Shown here in pieces: positions 36,380 to 45,322 of a stretch of DNA of 64,000 nucleotides. The stretch is from an uncultured Treponema sp. (lineage in GTDB: Bacteria > Spirochaetota > Spirochaetia > Treponematales > Treponemataceae): contig CAJUBD010000004.1 of NCBI GenBank assembly GCA_910584475.1, positions 159,501 to 223,500 of the forward strand, given 5' to 3'. Below the pieces are notes generated by a model that saw only the letters and a list, made by a program, of their open reading frames with translations, was not told the DNA's origin and did no database searches. A program made the position numbers and the translations under genes. The first letter of the stretch is position 1. Every line of letters begins with the position of its first letter.

Positions 36380-36660
36380 TAATTCAATTGATAGTTAATA
36401 TTGAATAGTTTTGTCGCGAGTTTTGGTGCTTTTTGTGAACGAAGTGAACAAAAATGCGAGCAAACCGAAACTCGTTAGCAAGTGCAGGTTGCGATTAGCC
36501 ATTGCTAATAACGCTTGTATTTTTCAATTTTTTCGCATTTTAATCTTCACAAAAATCGAATCCTGTTGTATAATATACGATAATATTCTGTGAATGTTAC
36601 CACATAATTGTGCGCGGAGCGGCAAGTCGCTTGCCGCGCGCGTTAGAAAATTAACTCGCG
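36380..36660. other. repeat-filled intergenic region with mdh promoter
   Basis: No gene is seen. Contents: a nested hairpin (CGAGTTT...AAACTCG with inner TTTTTGT/ACAAAAA) and TTAGCAA/TTGCTAA near 36475-36512. A promoter TTCACA (36546-36551), 17 nt, TATAAT (36569-36574) follows, then GCGGCAAG-tcg-CTTGCCGC (36619-36637). The hairpins downstream of the promoter would lie in the mdh leader. Confidence 0.55.
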
Positions 36661-36698
36661 AAATTTAAATTTCGCCTACAATTTTTATAGGAGTTTTT

Positions 36699-37643
36699 AT
36701 GAACAAAATTACAATCATTGGCGCGGGCCAGGTCGGCTCGACGATCGCGTATGCGCTCACGCTCAGGCAGCTGGCGTCTGAAATCCTTCTCATCGACATT
36801 GACAAAGACCGTGCGAAGGGCGAGGCGATGGACATCTATCAGGGCACTCCGTTCCTCGGGCCGGTTTGGGTTCACGCGGGCGACTATTCCGATGCTAAAG
36901 ATTCGGACATCGTTGTCATCACTTCGGGCGTGGGAAGAAAGCCTGGACAAAGCCGCCTGGATTTGGTCAAGACGAATGTAGGAATTATGAAGTCGATCAT
37001 TCCTGAAATTACGAAGGCCGCGCCCAACGCGCTTTTCATAATCGTCGCGAATCCTGTGGACATTCTCACTTATCAGTTCGTGAAAAAGTCCGGCATTCCG
37101 CAAAACCGCGTTCTCGGCTCTGGAACGATGCTCGACACGGCTAGATTCCGCGCTCGCATCGCGGAAACTTATCGCGTCGGCCAGGAAAATGTGCACGGCT
37201 ATGTTTTCGGCGAGCACGGAGATTCTTCGTTCGTGCCGTGGTCGCTCGCTAATATCGGCTCGATTCCCGTTGACCAGTACGCCTCGGCTCTCCGCGAAAT
37301 CAAGGGCGCTTCGTTCAATAAGGACGATGTGGAGGATTATATCCGCAAATCGGGCGGAATCATCATTGCCGCGAAAAAGGCAACGAACTATGGAATCGGC
37401 GTTACCGTCACTTCGCTTATCGACGCGCTCAACTACGACACGGATACGCTTTTGACGCTTTCTTCATATATTGACGGCGAGTACGGAATCAGTGACGTTT
37501 GCCTTTCAATTCCGCTCATCGTGAACGCCAAGGGAATCACGAGCCACTTAGAGCCGAAGATCACCGACGATGAAGTTGAAAAACTCCGCCACAGCGCGCA
37601 GTGCCTCAAGGATGTCATCAGCCAAGTCGAGGCGGATTTTTAA
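36699..37643 (+). CDS. mdh: lactate/malate dehydrogenase family, malate-type specificity residue
   Basis: An NAD-dependent 2-hydroxyacid dehydrogenase of 314 residues. The Rossmann motif GAGQVGSTIAYAL, the NPVDILT segment and the catalytic HisAsp pair in GEHGDSS are intact. Overall it looks like L-lactate dehydrogenases. However, the residue that selects substrate is arginine (SGVGRKPGQSR, Arg80), where lactate enzymes carry glutamine and malate enzymes carry arginine. Fumarase follows 92 nt downstream and fumarate reductase a few genes later, so I favour oxaloacetate-to-malate reduction. Pipelines may name it L-lactate dehydrogenase. ATAGGAG lies 7 nt before the start, and the leader has hairpins. 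Confidence 0.8.
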   Translation: MNKITIIGAGQVGSTIAYALTLRQLASEILLIDIDKDRAKGEAMDIYQGTPFLGPVWVHAGDYSDAKDSDIVVITSGVGRKPGQSRLDLVKTNVGIMKSIIPEITKAAPNALFIIVANPVDILTYQFVKKSGIPQNRVLGSGTMLDTARFRARIAETYRVGQENVHGYVFGEHGDSSFVPWSLANIGSIPVDQYASALREIKGASFNKDDVEDYIRKSGGIIIAAKKATNYGIGVTVTSLIDALNYDTDTLLTLSSYIDGEYGISDVCLSIPLIVNAKGITSHLEPKITDDEVEKLRHSAQCLKDVISQVEADF

Positions 37644-37735
37644 AGGCGGAATGTCAAAAATCTGCGGCTAAAATGTCATGCAAGTCTTGTAACTTGCTGC
37701 CAAGTTTTTGCTAAAAAAATACGGAGTTTTGTTTT

Positions 37736-39112
37736 ATGGAATATCGCATTGAACACGATTCTATGGGCGAAGTGAAAGTTCCCGCCGACAAATTGTGGGG
37801 TGCGCAGACTGAGCGTAGCCACGAGAATTTTCTCATCGGAGTAGGGCAGGAAACGATGCCGCGCGAAATCACGCGCGCGTTCGGCTACCTCAAAAAAGCT
37901 GCCGCCATGGCAAACTATGAGCTGAAAGGCGAAAAGATGACTTCGGAAAAACTGAAGGCTATTTCCAAGGCTTGCGACGAAGTGATTTCAGGCGAGCTGA
38001 ACGAAAATTTTCCGCTCGTAGTCTGGCAGACTGGAAGCGGCACGCAGAGCAACATGAATTGCAACGAAGTTGTCGCGAACCGCGCGAACCAAATCGCAGG
38101 CAAAAAACTTTGCCATCCGAACGACGACATCAACATGAGCCAGTCCTCTAACGACACTTTCCCCACGGCGATGCACATTGCGGCCGCGACGGAAGTGGAA
38201 GACAAGCTTTTTCCGGCCATTGACACGCTTGTGGAGACTTTCAAGAATTTGGAAAAAGTCAACAAGGGCATCGTAAAAAGCGGGCGCACTCATTTGCAGG
38301 ACGCAGTTCCGATTCAGTTCAGCCAAGAAATTTCGGGCTGGCGGACGAGCCTCGAGCGCGACAAGGAAATGCTGAAATCTTCTCTGCCATATTTGAAGCA
38401 GCTCGCTCTCGGCGGCACGGCGGTCGGCACCGGCTTGAACGCGCCAAAAGGCTTCGACAAACTCGTGGCGCAAAAGGTTTCCGAACTCACGGGCAAGGAA
38501 TTCAAGACCGCGCCCAACAAATTCCACGCGCTCACAAGCAAAGATGAAATCGTGTTCGCACATGGCGCGGTGAAGGCTTTGGCTTGCGACATGATGAAAA
38601 TTGCTAACGACGTGCGCTGGCTCGCTTCAGGTCCGCGTTGCGGCATAGGCGAAATCCACATTCCTGAAAACGAGCCTGGAAGTTCGATTATGCCCGGCAA
38701 AGTGAATCCCACCCAATGCGAGGCGGTGACGATGGTCGCGGTGCAGGTCTGCGGAAACGACGCGGCGATTGGCATGGCGGCTTCCCAGGGCAATTTTGAA
38801 CTGAATGTCTTTATGCCGGTAATAGCGTACAATTTCTTGCAGTCCGTGCGGCTTTTGGCGGAGGCGATGATTTCGTTCAACAAAAATTGCGCAGTCGGCA
38901 TTACGCCGAACAAGGATAAAATGCATTTCAACTTGTACAATTCGCTGATGCTCGTCACCGCGCTCAATCCGTACATCGGCTACGAAAACGCGGCGAAAAC
39001 CGCGCACAAGGCGTTCGACGAAAACATTTCGCTCAAAGAAGCGTGCGTGGGCTTGGGCTTTTTGACCGCCGAAAAATTCGACCAAGTTTTCAAGCCCGAG
39101 AAAATGTGTTGA
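37736..39112 (+). CDS. fumC: fumarate hydratase class II
   Basis: A homotetrameric, iron-free lyase of 458 residues interconverting malate and fumarate. The family signature GSSIMPGKVNPTQCE is present around residue 318. The conserved regions TGSGTQSNMN (about 98) and GRTHLQDAVP (about 183) are also present. Start, length and GGAG site are normal. It sits between the malate-type dehydrogenase and the Hdr/Flx/fumarate reductase cluster, all in one direction, which fits the reductive route to succinate. Confidence 0.97.
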   Translation: MEYRIEHDSMGEVKVPADKLWGAQTERSHENFLIGVGQETMPREITRAFGYLKKAAAMANYELKGEKMTSEKLKAISKACDEVISGELNENFPLVVWQTGSGTQSNMNCNEVVANRANQIAGKKLCHPNDDINMSQSSNDTFPTAMHIAAATEVEDKLFPAIDTLVETFKNLEKVNKGIVKSGRTHLQDAVPIQFSQEISGWRTSLERDKEMLKSSLPYLKQLALGGTAVGTGLNAPKGFDKLVAQKVSELTGKEFKTAPNKFHALTSKDEIVFAHGAVKALACDMMKIANDVRWLASGPRCGIGEIHIPENEPGSSIMPGKVNPTQCEAVTMVAVQVCGNDAAIGMAASQGNFELNVFMPVIAYNFLQSVRLLAEAMISFNKNCAVGITPNKDKMHFNLYNSLMLVTALNPYIGYENAAKTAHKAFDENISLKEACVGLGFLTAEKFDQVFKPEKMC

Positions 39113-39117
39113 GTCTA

Positions 39118-39206
39118 GGTAATGAGTAAGAAGTAACAGGCAATAATGCGACGATTTTTTTTAACTTGAAAATCGCCGCGCAAAAATTGCCTGTTTCCCC
39201 ATTACC
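39118..39206. repeat. long nested hairpin between fumC and hdrB
   Basis: Three nested stems pair across about 90 nt: GGTAATG/CATTACC, ACAGGCAA/TTGCCTGT and CGATTTT/AAAATCG. It ends shortly before the hdrB ribosome site and could terminate or protect the transcript. Confidence 0.6.
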
Positions 39207-39238
39207 AATTACATATTATTTGATTTTAGAGGATTTGA

Positions 39239-40051
39239 ATGGACGACCAGAAAATTTATTCTTATTTTCCCGGATGTACGCTGAAGAACAAGGCGAAGGA
39301 CTTGGACTTGTTCGGCAGGCTTTCGGCGCAGGCGCTCGGATTTTCGCTTGAAGAAATTCCTGAGTGGCAATGTTGCGGCGGCGTGTATCCCATGGGTAAA
39401 AACGAAATCGCTTCCAAACTTCCTTCGGTTCGGGCTTTGGCGGCGGCGCGGGACAAAGGACGCCCGCTCGTAACGCTTTGCTCGGCTTGCTACAACGTCA
39501 TCAAGCAAGTGAACGGCGATTTCCAAAACGACGAGAACACCATTCTCAAGGCGAACAATTACCTTGCCGAGGACGAACTTTCCTATCACGGCGAGACGCG
39601 AGTGCTCCATTTTTTGGAAGTGCTCCGCGACGAAATCGGCTGGGATGCGGTAAAGGCCGCCGTGAAAAATCCGCTTAAAGGCAAAAAAATCGGCGCGTAT
39701 TACGGCTGCCTTTTGTTGCGTCCGAGCAAGGCTTTGGAATTCGATGATCCTGAAAACCCGAAGATTTTGGAAGATTTTATAAAGGCCATCGGCGCGACGC
39801 CTGTGATTTACGCCGAGCGCAATGAATGTTGCGGAGCGTATGCCGAATTCGAAGACGCGTCCGTTCCGAAAATGCGCGCCGCGAAGATTCTCGGCAACGC
39901 GCAGGAAATGGGCGCGGATTTCCTTGTTACGAGTTGTCCGCTTTGCCGTTACAATCTCATAAAGAACAAGGGCGATTCACCGCTCGAGGTTTTCTATTTT
40001 ACGGAACTTTTGGCGGAAGCCCTTGGAGTGAAGGAGGCCGCGAATGCTTGA
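39239..40051 (+). CDS. hdrB: heterodisulfide reductase-like subunit B (CCG domains)
   Basis: A protein of 270 residues with two cysteine-rich CCG domains: FPGCTLKN...WQCCGG...CSAC and YYGCLL...NECCGAY...CPLC. In Hdr these bind the noncubane iron-sulfur clusters at the disulfide-reducing site. It overlaps hdrC by 8 nt. In non-methanogens this subunit reduces an unidentified disulfide or delivers electrons to a partner enzyme. SdhE of some fumarate reductases is a homologue, so a link to the downstream fumarate reductase is possible. Confidence 0.88.
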   Translation: MDDQKIYSYFPGCTLKNKAKDLDLFGRLSAQALGFSLEEIPEWQCCGGVYPMGKNEIASKLPSVRALAAARDKGRPLVTLCSACYNVIKQVNGDFQNDENTILKANNYLAEDELSYHGETRVLHFLEVLRDEIGWDAVKAAVKNPLKGKKIGAYYGCLLLRPSKALEFDDPENPKILEDFIKAIGATPVIYAERNECCGAYAEFEDASVPKMRAAKILGNAQEMGADFLVTSCPLCRYNLIKNKGDSPLEVFYFTELLAEALGVKEAANA

Positions 40052-40439
40052 ATCCGAAATGCTTGAGTACAAGAGACTCATCCTCGAAACAAGCGGAGTG
40101 AATCCGAAAAAATGCATGGTTTGCGGAAAATGCTCTGGCACTTGCCCGAACTATGACGCCATGGAATATCATCCGCATCAGTTCGTGCAGATGGTGGAAA
40201 ACGGCGAAATCGAGCCGCTCTTGAAGTCAAAGTCAATTTACGCTTGTCTTAGTTGCTTCGCGTGCTTGGAGAGATGCCCGCGACAAGTAGAGCCGGCCAC
40301 TTTGATTGACGCGGTGCGCACTGTAGTAGAACGCGAGCGTGGCGACCATCACCTTGACCCACACGAAGTGCCGCAAATGATTTGTGACGATACGCCCCAG
40401 CAGCTTGTGATGAGCGCGTTCAGAAAATATAAGAAATAA
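40044..40439 (+). CDS. hdrC: heterodisulfide reductase-like subunit C
   Basis: An iron-sulfur protein of 131 residues with two 4Fe-4S motifs (CMVCGKCSGTCP and CLSCFACLERCP). It passes electrons between HdrA and HdrB. The start overlaps the end of hdrB. The size is at the lower end of the family, and no C-terminal extension is present. A repeat-filled gap of 180 nt separates it from hdrA. Confidence 0.88.
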   Translation: MLESEMLEYKRLILETSGVNPKKCMVCGKCSGTCPNYDAMEYHPHQFVQMVENGEIEPLLKSKSIYACLSCFACLERCPRQVEPATLIDAVRTVVERERGDHHLDPHEVPQMICDDTPQQLVMSAFRKYKK

Positions 40440-40440
40440 A

Positions 40441-40620
40441 GAGTTATGATAAGAGCGCCGCACGAATGGCGCGGCACTTTCAGCTTAAAGTTTGCGTTGC
40501 AGACTTTTTTATCTAACGTGTTTTTTCACTTAGTTGCAAAAGCGCGTTAAAAAGCCACTGCAAAAATCGCAATCCTTTGGATTGCAAAACTTTGTTCCTG
40601 GCTTTTTACAAGGGTAACAG
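40441..40620. repeat. modular hairpin leader upstream of hdrA
   Basis: Read on the plus strand: hairpin A (GCCGC...GCGGC, loop ACGAATGGC), hairpin B (AAGTTTGC-gtt-GCAgACTT), hairpin C (TAACG...CGTTA), and hairpin D (AAAAAGCC...GGCTTTTT with inner GCAATCC-ttt-GGATTGC). AAGGG and ATG 40621 follow. The order is the same as before frdB and before the TPM gene at 11878. Confidence 0.6.
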
Positions 40621-42630
40621 ATGGAAAGAATCGGTGTTTTTGTGTGCCATTGCGGCACGAACATAGCAGGCACGGTTGACGTTGCCAAGGTCGCCGAAGA
40701 GCTAGGAAAAGTGCATGGTGTGGCTTATTCCACGCACTACACATATATGTGTTCTTCTGCCGGACAAAAAATGATTGAGGATCACATAAAGGAAGACGGA
40801 CTTACAGGCGTCGTCCTTTGCTCGTGCTCTCCTCGAATGCACGAAAAGACTTTCCGTGGTTGCGCGGAAAGGGCAGGTCTCAATCCGTACAAAGTGGAAA
40901 TCGCCAATATCCGCGAGCAGACTTCATGGGTCGAAAAGGACATTGAAAAGGCCACCGCCAAGGCGATTGCTCTCGGAAAGGCCGCCATCGCGAAGACGAT
41001 TTTGGACACGCCGCTTACTCCGGGCGAGACGCCGATGACAAAGCGCGCGCTCGTAATCGGGGGCGGTATCGCCGGAATCACCGCCGCGCTCGACATTGCC
41101 GACGCTGGCTTCCCGGTGGATTTGGTGGAAAGAAAGCCGACAATCGGCGGAAAAATGGCGATGCTCGACAAGACTTTTCCGACGCTTGACTGCGCTTCGT
41201 GCATCGTAACGCCGCGCATGACGGAAGTGGGACAGCATCCGAACATACGAATCCTCTCGTACAGCGAAGTGGTCGGCGTTCACGGCTACATCGGAAATTT
41301 CAGCATCGACATAAAGCGGCATGCCCGCTATGTTGACGAGGCGAAATGCACCGGCTGCGGCGAGTGTACCGAAAAATGCCCGATGAAAAAAGTGCCGAAC
41401 GACTTCAACTTGAATCTCAACAACAAGACTGCGGTCTATATTCCTTTCGCGCAAGCCGTTCCGAAAATCGCCACGATCGATGCGAACTATTGCCTTCACC
41501 TCACTGCGATGGCAAAGGGCAAGGACAATGTTTGCGGAATGTGCGAAAAAGTCTGCGGCGCGAAGGCAATCAATTTTGCCGCAAAAGATGAAATCATCAC
41601 CGAAAAATACGGCGCGATTGTAGTGGCGACAGGCTACGAAATGATTGACTTGAAGCCTTACGGCGAATATGCCTACGGCGAGTGCAAGGACGTGGTTTCG
41701 TCGCTTGAATACGAAAGGCTGATGAACGCCTCAGGTCCGACAAGCGGGCATCTTTTGCGCCCTTCCGACGGAAAGCCGCCGAAAAAGATCGTGTTCATCC
41801 AGTGCGTGGGAAGCCGATGCTCGAATGAGGGCAAGGGCAATTCATACTGTTCAAAAGTGTGCTGTATGTATACGGCAAAGCAGTCGATTTTGACGCGCGA
41901 CCATTATCCCGACACTGAATGCTATGTCTTCTATATCGACGTGCGAACGCCGGGAAAACAGTTCGACGAATTCTATCGCCGCGCGGTGGAGCAATACGGA
42001 ATCCACTATATAAAAGGAATGGTCGGAAAAGTCACGCCGCAGGCGGACGGCTCGATCGATGTTCAGGGAAGCGACCTTATCTTGAACCGGCAAGTCCACA
42101 TCAAGGCGGATATGGTCGTGCTTGCAGGCTCTCTTGAAGCGAATCCTTCGGCGCGTCCGCTCGCCACGATGCTCGCGACTTCCATGGACAACGACGACTT
42201 CTTCCTTGAGGCGCATGTCAAGCTTCGCCCAGTGGAAAGCCCGACGGCAGGCATTTTCCTTGCCGGAACATGCCTTGGACCTCGCGACATTCCAGAAACC
42301 GTCGCCCAGTCTTCGGGCGCGGCGGCGAAGGCGATTTGCCTTTTGATAAAGGACAAATTGCAGAACAATCCTTGTACGGCAAAGCCCGATGAAAATATGT
42401 GCAACGGCTGCGGTCAGTGCGAAAACGTCTGCCCGTACGGCGCGATTTCTTATGTGGAAAAAGATTTCCGCGGACCAAATCGCACGACGATTACGCGGCG
42501 CGTTTCGCAAGTGAACAGCGCGATGTGCCAGGGCTGCGGCGCGTGTACGGTCGCCTGTCCTTCTGGCGCGATGGATTTGCAGGGCTTCAGCAACAAACAA
42601 ATTTTGGCGGAGGTGGACGCGGTTATTTGA
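40621..42630 (+). CDS. hdrA: heterodisulfide reductase-like subunit A (bifurcating flavoprotein)
   Basis: A protein of 669 residues. The N-terminal cysteine region (CHCGTNIAG) is followed by an FAD-binding Rossmann motif (GGGIAGITAALDIADAG, about 148-165). Several 4Fe-4S motifs are present (CTGCGECTEKCP, CGMCEKVCGAKAI, CNGCGQCENVCP, CQGCGACTVACP). HdrA carries the flavin that bifurcates electrons between ferredoxin and a disulfide in methanogens. Here it probably takes electrons from the Flx module encoded next and splits them toward ferredoxin and HdrB/C or fumarate. No selenocysteine codon is needed in the frame. Confidence 0.92.
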   Translation: MERIGVFVCHCGTNIAGTVDVAKVAEELGKVHGVAYSTHYTYMCSSAGQKMIEDHIKEDGLTGVVLCSCSPRMHEKTFRGCAERAGLNPYKVEIANIREQTSWVEKDIEKATAKAIALGKAAIAKTILDTPLTPGETPMTKRALVIGGGIAGITAALDIADAGFPVDLVERKPTIGGKMAMLDKTFPTLDCASCIVTPRMTEVGQHPNIRILSYSEVVGVHGYIGNFSIDIKRHARYVDEAKCTGCGECTEKCPMKKVPNDFNLNLNNKTAVYIPFAQAVPKIATIDANYCLHLTAMAKGKDNVCGMCEKVCGAKAINFAAKDEIITEKYGAIVVATGYEMIDLKPYGEYAYGECKDVVSSLEYERLMNASGPTSGHLLRPSDGKPPKKIVFIQCVGSRCSNEGKGNSYCSKVCCMYTAKQSILTRDHYPDTECYVFYIDVRTPGKQFDEFYRRAVEQYGIHYIKGMVGKVTPQADGSIDVQGSDLILNRQVHIKADMVVLAGSLEANPSARPLATMLATSMDNDDFFLEAHVKLRPVESPTAGIFLAGTCLGPRDIPETVAQSSGAAAKAICLLIKDKLQNNPCTAKPDENMCNGCGQCENVCPYGAISYVEKDFRGPNRTTITRRVSQVNSAMCQGCGACTVACPSGAMDLQGFSNKQILAEVDAVI

Positions 42631-42635
42631 CAATG

Positions 42636-42730
42636 CCGTCATTGCGAGCGGGAGCGAAGCAATCTGCAAAATAAATTGCTTTTAGGCTTTTGCTCTCGCG
42701 ATGGCTAGGTTACATACCGTAAAAATGTTT
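42636..42730. repeat. CGTCATTGCGAGCG...CGAAGCAATCTGC repeat upstream of flxD
   Basis: The 100-nt spacer contains the common palindromic repeat type GTCATTGCGAG...GAAGCAAT (about 42637-42665). No promoter or strong ribosome site is evident before the next gene. Confidence 0.45.
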
Positions 42731-43180
42731 ATGGAAAACACGAACGAAAAAACTTGGACACCGAAAATCGTGGCTTTTTGCTGCAACTGGTGTTCTTATG
42801 CGGGCGCGGATTTGGCTGGAAACAACCGCCTCGAATATCCCGCCAATGTCAAGATAATCCGAATTCCCTGCTCGTGCCGCTTGAATCCGCTCTTCATTTT
42901 GAGGGCGTTCCAGCGCGGTGCGGACGGCGTGATTTTGTGCGGATGCCATCCCGGCGACTGCCATTATTCCACGGGAAACTATTTCGCGCGCCGAAGAATG
43001 ACGCTTCTTTTTTCGATGCTCGACTTTCTCGGAATCGAAAAGGGGCGCACTCGCGTGGAATGGTGCTCGGCCGCCGAAGGCGTCCGATTCGCTGGAATAA
43101 TGAACGACTTCGTTGAAAAAATCACGAAACTCGGCGAAAACAAGAAATTGGAGGACGTAAGATGCAAGACGGCAAACTGA
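42731..43180 (+). CDS. flxD: MvhD/FlxD-like electron-transfer subunit
   Basis: A protein of 149 residues, homologous to the delta subunit of methyl-viologen-reducing hydrogenase. Cysteine motifs FCCNWCSYAGADLAG, PCSCRL and CGCHPGDCHYSTGNYFARRR bind a 2Fe-2S cluster. It docks electron donors onto HdrA. No hydrogenase genes follow; instead three Flx/Flox-like subunits do, so the donor is probably NAD(P)H. ATG 42731 is the likely start, but ATG 42725 is also possible and neither has a good ribosome site. It overlaps the next gene by 19 nt. Confidence 0.88.
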   Translation: MENTNEKTWTPKIVAFCCNWCSYAGADLAGNNRLEYPANVKIIRIPCSCRLNPLFILRAFQRGADGVILCGCHPGDCHYSTGNYFARRRMTLLFSMLDFLGIEKGRTRVEWCSAAEGVRFAGIMNDFVEKITKLGENKKLEDVRCKTAN

Positions 43181-44151
43181 CTTCCGATTTGATAAAAATC
43201 GCAAAGGAAAAACTTTCCTCCGGCGCGGTGCAGTCGGTCGTGGGCTGGAAAAAAGGTCTTTTTGACTACGACATTACTCCTGCAGTTTTCAAGACCGACG
43301 CGGATTTTGAGAATTTCGTATACAATGAAAATTGCGGAGCGAACCTTTCAAAATATTTGGTGAAGATTACGCGCGCGATCGAAACTGCGAAGTCAACCAC
43401 TCGCGTGAACAACGCGATGGCAAAGCAGCGCGATCCGAATGCTCAAGACAAGCCGATTCCGCAGGAAAAAGTTTTGGTTTTCCTCAAGCCGTGCGATACA
43501 TACAGTTTCACGCAGCTTCTAAAGGAAAGCCGAATCGCTCGCGACGACGTTTTTGTGGTGGGAATTCCTTGCGACGGAATGAAAGACCCTGATTACGGCG
43601 ACTTGGCGGAGCGATGCGCGAACTGCAAGAGCAAAAAGCACATCACTTATGATGAACTTGTGGGCGAAGAAGGCGATGTCTTGGAAAGCGGTCGCTTTGA
43701 CGGCGTGGAATACATCGAGAAAATGACTCCGCAGGAACGCTATGATTTTTGGCGGAACGAATTTTCAAGGTGCATCCGATGCAACGCTTGCCGCGACGTA
43801 TGCCCGGCGTGCACTTGCGAAAAATGCATTTTCGACAACAACGCGATGTATACTTCGCAGAAGGTGGCGCAAGTTCCTTTTGAAGAAAGCTTGTACCACA
43901 TAATCCGCGCTTGGCATGTCGCTGGACGATGCACGGACTGCGGCGAATGCTCGCGCGTGTGCCCCGAGCACATTCCGCTCCATCTGCTCAACCGCAAGTT
44001 CATCAAGGACATCAACGAAATCTACGGTCCGTATATTGCGGGAAGCGACATGGAAACGAAGCCGCCGATGCTCACGTTTACGCAGGAAGACTCAGAGCCA
44101 AGCGTCGTATATGAACGCTCGCCTGAACAAGCGGAAGGAGACAAAGAATGA
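43162..44151 (+). CDS. flxC: 4Fe-4S electron-transfer protein of the Flx/Flox module
   Basis: An iron-sulfur protein of 329 residues. It has a CANCKSK cysteine pair near the middle and two 4Fe-4S clusters in the C-terminal half (CIRCNACRDVCPACTCEKC and CTDCGECSRVCP). The N-terminal half resembles hydrogenase/formate dehydrogenase beta-type subunits (VLVFLKPCDTYSFTQLLKE). Together with the next two genes it fits FlxABC, the NAD(P)H-oxidising partner of HdrABC in sulfate reducers and fermenters. The letters B and C could be swapped. GGAGG precedes the start inside flxD. Confidence 0.75.
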   Translation: MQDGKLTSDLIKIAKEKLSSGAVQSVVGWKKGLFDYDITPAVFKTDADFENFVYNENCGANLSKYLVKITRAIETAKSTTRVNNAMAKQRDPNAQDKPIPQEKVLVFLKPCDTYSFTQLLKESRIARDDVFVVGIPCDGMKDPDYGDLAERCANCKSKKHITYDELVGEEGDVLESGRFDGVEYIEKMTPQERYDFWRNEFSRCIRCNACRDVCPACTCEKCIFDNNAMYTSQKVAQVPFEESLYHIIRAWHVAGRCTDCGECSRVCPEHIPLHLLNRKFIKDINEIYGPYIAGSDMETKPPMLTFTQEDSEPSVVYERSPEQAEGDKE

Positions 44152-44269
44152 TGCTTTGCAAAAATGGCGCGAAGTTCCATTCTTTTTTGAACTGCGCGTT
44201 TGACGCGCATTTTGGAAAATCGTTCGCGAAATTGAAATTTTGCCTGCGCTTTTCTAAAGGAGGAAACTG
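44152..44269. repeat. hairpin leader upstream of flxB
   Basis: GCGCG-tttga-CGCGC is followed by GAAAA...TTTTC with an inner AAATT/AATTT stem, then TAAAGGAGG and ATG 44270. This is a variant of the hairpins that sit directly before ribosome sites in this genome. Confidence 0.5.
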
Positions 44270-45322
44270 ATGCTTTCGATTCAAAAAGACAAAATCGATT
44301 CGCTTTTCGAGGCGATTGCCCAAGGCAGGACGCTTTACCTTCCTGTGGACAACACTTCGGGCAACGCGAATTTTGAAAAGTGGCAGAGCGGAAAAAAGCT
44401 TTCCGCCGCGCTCAAGACCGTGCGCAGCGCGAAGGATTTTTTCTTTCCCAAGGCGGAACGGCTCGTGAACTATAAAATTCAGGACGGAAACATCACCGTC
44501 GAAGATCCGCGCAAGGAAATCGAGGATTTCGTGGTTTTCGGAGTGCGCGCTTGCGACGCGAAAAGTTTTGAAGTGTTCGACAAGGTTTACGTTGGCGATC
44601 CGAAATACGTGGATTCCTACTATAAGAATCGTCGCGACCACGGCATCGTGATAACGCTCGCCTGCAATTCGCCTGCTGAAACATGCTTTTGCAAGACTTA
44701 CGACATCGACGCTTCCGCGCCTGCCGGCGACATTACTTGCTGGGAAACGGACGGCGAATATTTTTTCAATCCGAACACGGACAAAGGAACGGCGCTTTTG
44801 AATGCCGTGAAGTCTTTGCTTTCGGAAAAGGACGAAAAGCCTGTCGTGGATCTCAAGGCGAAAATCAAGGAAAAAATCGAAAAATTGCCGTTTTCGCATC
44901 TCGACCTTTCCAAGTTCAAGGGGCAGGACATGCTCAAGCTTTTCAATGCACCGATTTGGCAGGGCTTGAGCGAAGCGTGCCTCGGCTGCGGAACTTGCAC
45001 TTATGTCTGCCCGACTTGCATGTGCTTCGACGTGCGCGACTTTGACAATGGAAACGGCATTCAGCAAGTGCGCTGCTGGGACAGCTGCATGTATTCGGAC
45101 TTCACGCAGATGGCGGCGGAAAATCCTCGCCATACGCAAAAGGAAAGATTTCGACAGCGTTTCATGCACAAACTTTTGTACTACCCGATGGCACACGACG
45201 GGCTTTGCATGTGCGTCGGATGCGGACGCTGCCTTGAAAGCTGCCCGATTCACATGAACATCGTCAAGGTGATAAAAGAATTCAACTCGACGGATTTGGA
45301 AAATTCGGCAGGAGGAAAATGA
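44270..45322 (+). CDS. flxB: 4Fe-4S sulfhydrogenase-beta/AsrA-like protein of the Flx module
   Basis: A protein of 350 residues. Its long N-terminal domain is typical of AsrA/HydB-type proteins (FGVRACDAKSFEVFDKVY). Two C-terminal 4Fe-4S motifs are CLGCGTCTYVCPTCMC (about 237) and CVGCGRCLESCP (about 320). It should shuttle electrons from the flavin subunit encoded next to the rest of the complex. Its stop codon overlaps the next start region, so translation is coupled. Confidence 0.82.
   Translation: MLSIQKDKIDSLFEAIAQGRTLYLPVDNTSGNANFEKWQSGKKLSAALKTVRSAKDFFFPKAERLVNYKIQDGNITVEDPRKEIEDFVVFGVRACDAKSFEVFDKVYVGDPKYVDSYYKNRRDHGIVITLACNSPAETCFCKTYDIDASAPAGDITCWETDGEYFFNPNTDKGTALLNAVKSLLSEKDEKPVVDLKAKIKEKIEKLPFSHLDLSKFKGQDMLKLFNAPIWQGLSEACLGCGTCTYVCPTCMCFDVRDFDNGNGIQQVRCWDSCMYSDFTQMAAENPRHTQKERFRQRFMHKLLYYPMAHDGLCMCVGCGRCLESCPIHMNIVKVIKEFNSTDLENSAGGK

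Noticed and set aside
36411..36593. 60-codon frame after the STAS gene
   Set aside because: It runs through the nested hairpins and the mdh promoter, lacks a ribosome site and has no recognisable protein features.
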